NCBI GenBank assembly: GCA_002426015.1
Contig: DINS01000002.1
Location: 2,975-9,785, forward strand
DNA: 6,811 nucleotides
Reading direction: 5' to 3'
Source: Flavobacteriaceae bacterium UBA5534
GTDB lineage: Bacteria; Bacteroidota; Bacteroidia; Flavobacteriales; Flavobacteriaceae
Positions within the stretch are counted from its first letter, which is position 1. Each line of letters opens with the position of its first letter. Below the pieces are notes generated by a model. The model was not told the origin of the DNA and searched no databases. It saw only the letters and a list, made by a program, of their open reading frames with translations. The position numbers were made by a program, and so were the translations under genes. Below, piece after piece: positions 6,644 to 6,811 of the stretch.

Positions 6644-6811
6644 TCACTTTTCACCTTTTTTTCGTACGATCATAACCGAGCAGTTGGCATGCATTGCTAA
6701 GAATTGTGAGACCGATCCCAGCAGAAAGCGTGAAAACGCTCCGTGCCCTTGTGAACCAACTACAATTAAATCCGCACCAAAGGTTTCCGCTTCATTAAGA
6801 ATTGCATTTTT
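6644..6811 (-). CDS. Universal stress protein, C-terminal part (5' end beyond window)
   Basis: The last 55 residues of a UspA-family protein are visible, in frame to the right edge and ending in TGA at 6644-6646. They contain the complete nucleotide-binding signature G-2x-G-9x-G-S (VVGSQGHGAFSRFLLGSVS), with the preceding strand GADLIVVG and the closing strand NCSVMIVRKK. An intact signature suggests an ATP-binding member. The sequence differs from both halves of the tandem USP at the other end of the window, so this is a separate paralogue. Whether it is a one-domain or two-domain protein cannot be told from the fragment. It lies 49 bp upstream of the NADH dehydrogenase gene on the same strand and is the first visible gene of the apparent operon. 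Confidence 0.93.
   Translation of the reverse strand, partial: KNAILNEAETFGADLIVVGSQGHGAFSRFLLGSVSQFLAMHANCSVMIVRKKGEK

Larger units (their letters stand above)
1..6811 (-). other. Apparent single operon of stress, respiratory and carbon-metabolism genes
   Basis: All supported genes share the minus strand. Intergenic gaps, in transcription order, are 49, 7, 11, 48, 97 (2 if the open stretch after the small peptide counts as coding), 29 and 3 bp. I searched each gap by eye for the Bacteroidota -7 element TAnnTTTG on the minus strand and for a stem followed by a T-run, and found neither. The promoter is therefore probably to the right of the window and the operon may continue past both edges. 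Internal promoters of other types cannot be excluded by inspection. Confidence 0.65.

Overview
The window looks like part of a Bacteroidota chromosome, most likely from a flavobacterium. The DNA is AT-rich. Start codons are preceded by A-rich stretches rather than clear Shine-Dalgarno sequences. The gene families are also typical of that phylum: a tandem-domain universal stress protein (USP), an MgtC/DUF4010 membrane protein and an ATP-cone/Mrr-like nuclease. I cannot name the species.

Every gene I can support lies on the minus strand, so transcription runs from right to left. The order is: USP C-terminus (cut by the right edge, stop at 6644); type II NADH dehydrogenase (5209-6594); archaeal-type (type II) glyceraldehyde-3-phosphate dehydrogenase (4188-5201); class I FbaB-type fructose-bisphosphate aldolase (3115-4176); a 34-residue single-span membrane peptide (2962-3066); a 28-codon open stretch in the same frame (2875-2961); MgtC/SapB-DUF4010 membrane protein (1613-2872); tandem-domain USP (753-1583); and an ATP-cone + PD-(D/E)XK nuclease (start at 749, cut by the left edge).

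The gaps between consecutive genes are short: 49, 7, 11, 48, 29 and 3 bp, plus 97 bp between the small peptide and the MgtC gene. None of them shows a Bacteroidota-type TAnnTTTG -7 box or a convincing terminator. The simplest reading is one operon whose promoter and first gene lie beyond the right edge. No stretch over 300 bp lacks a gene. I see no RNA gene, insertion sequence, CRISPR array or attachment site.

Taken together, the genes suggest a stress or energy-limitation module. Two stress proteins flank two trunk-pathway enzymes of carbon metabolism, both of archaeal-like class, and a non-proton-pumping NADH:quinone oxidoreductase that could reoxidise the NADH made by the dehydrogenase. 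The membrane protein and the nucleotide-sensing nuclease add unknown functions. Each family is recognisable. The unusual features are the combination, the probable NAD preference of the archaeal-type dehydrogenase, the ATP-cone/nuclease fusion, and the small membrane gene whose frame stays open past its stop to within 2 bp of the next gene.
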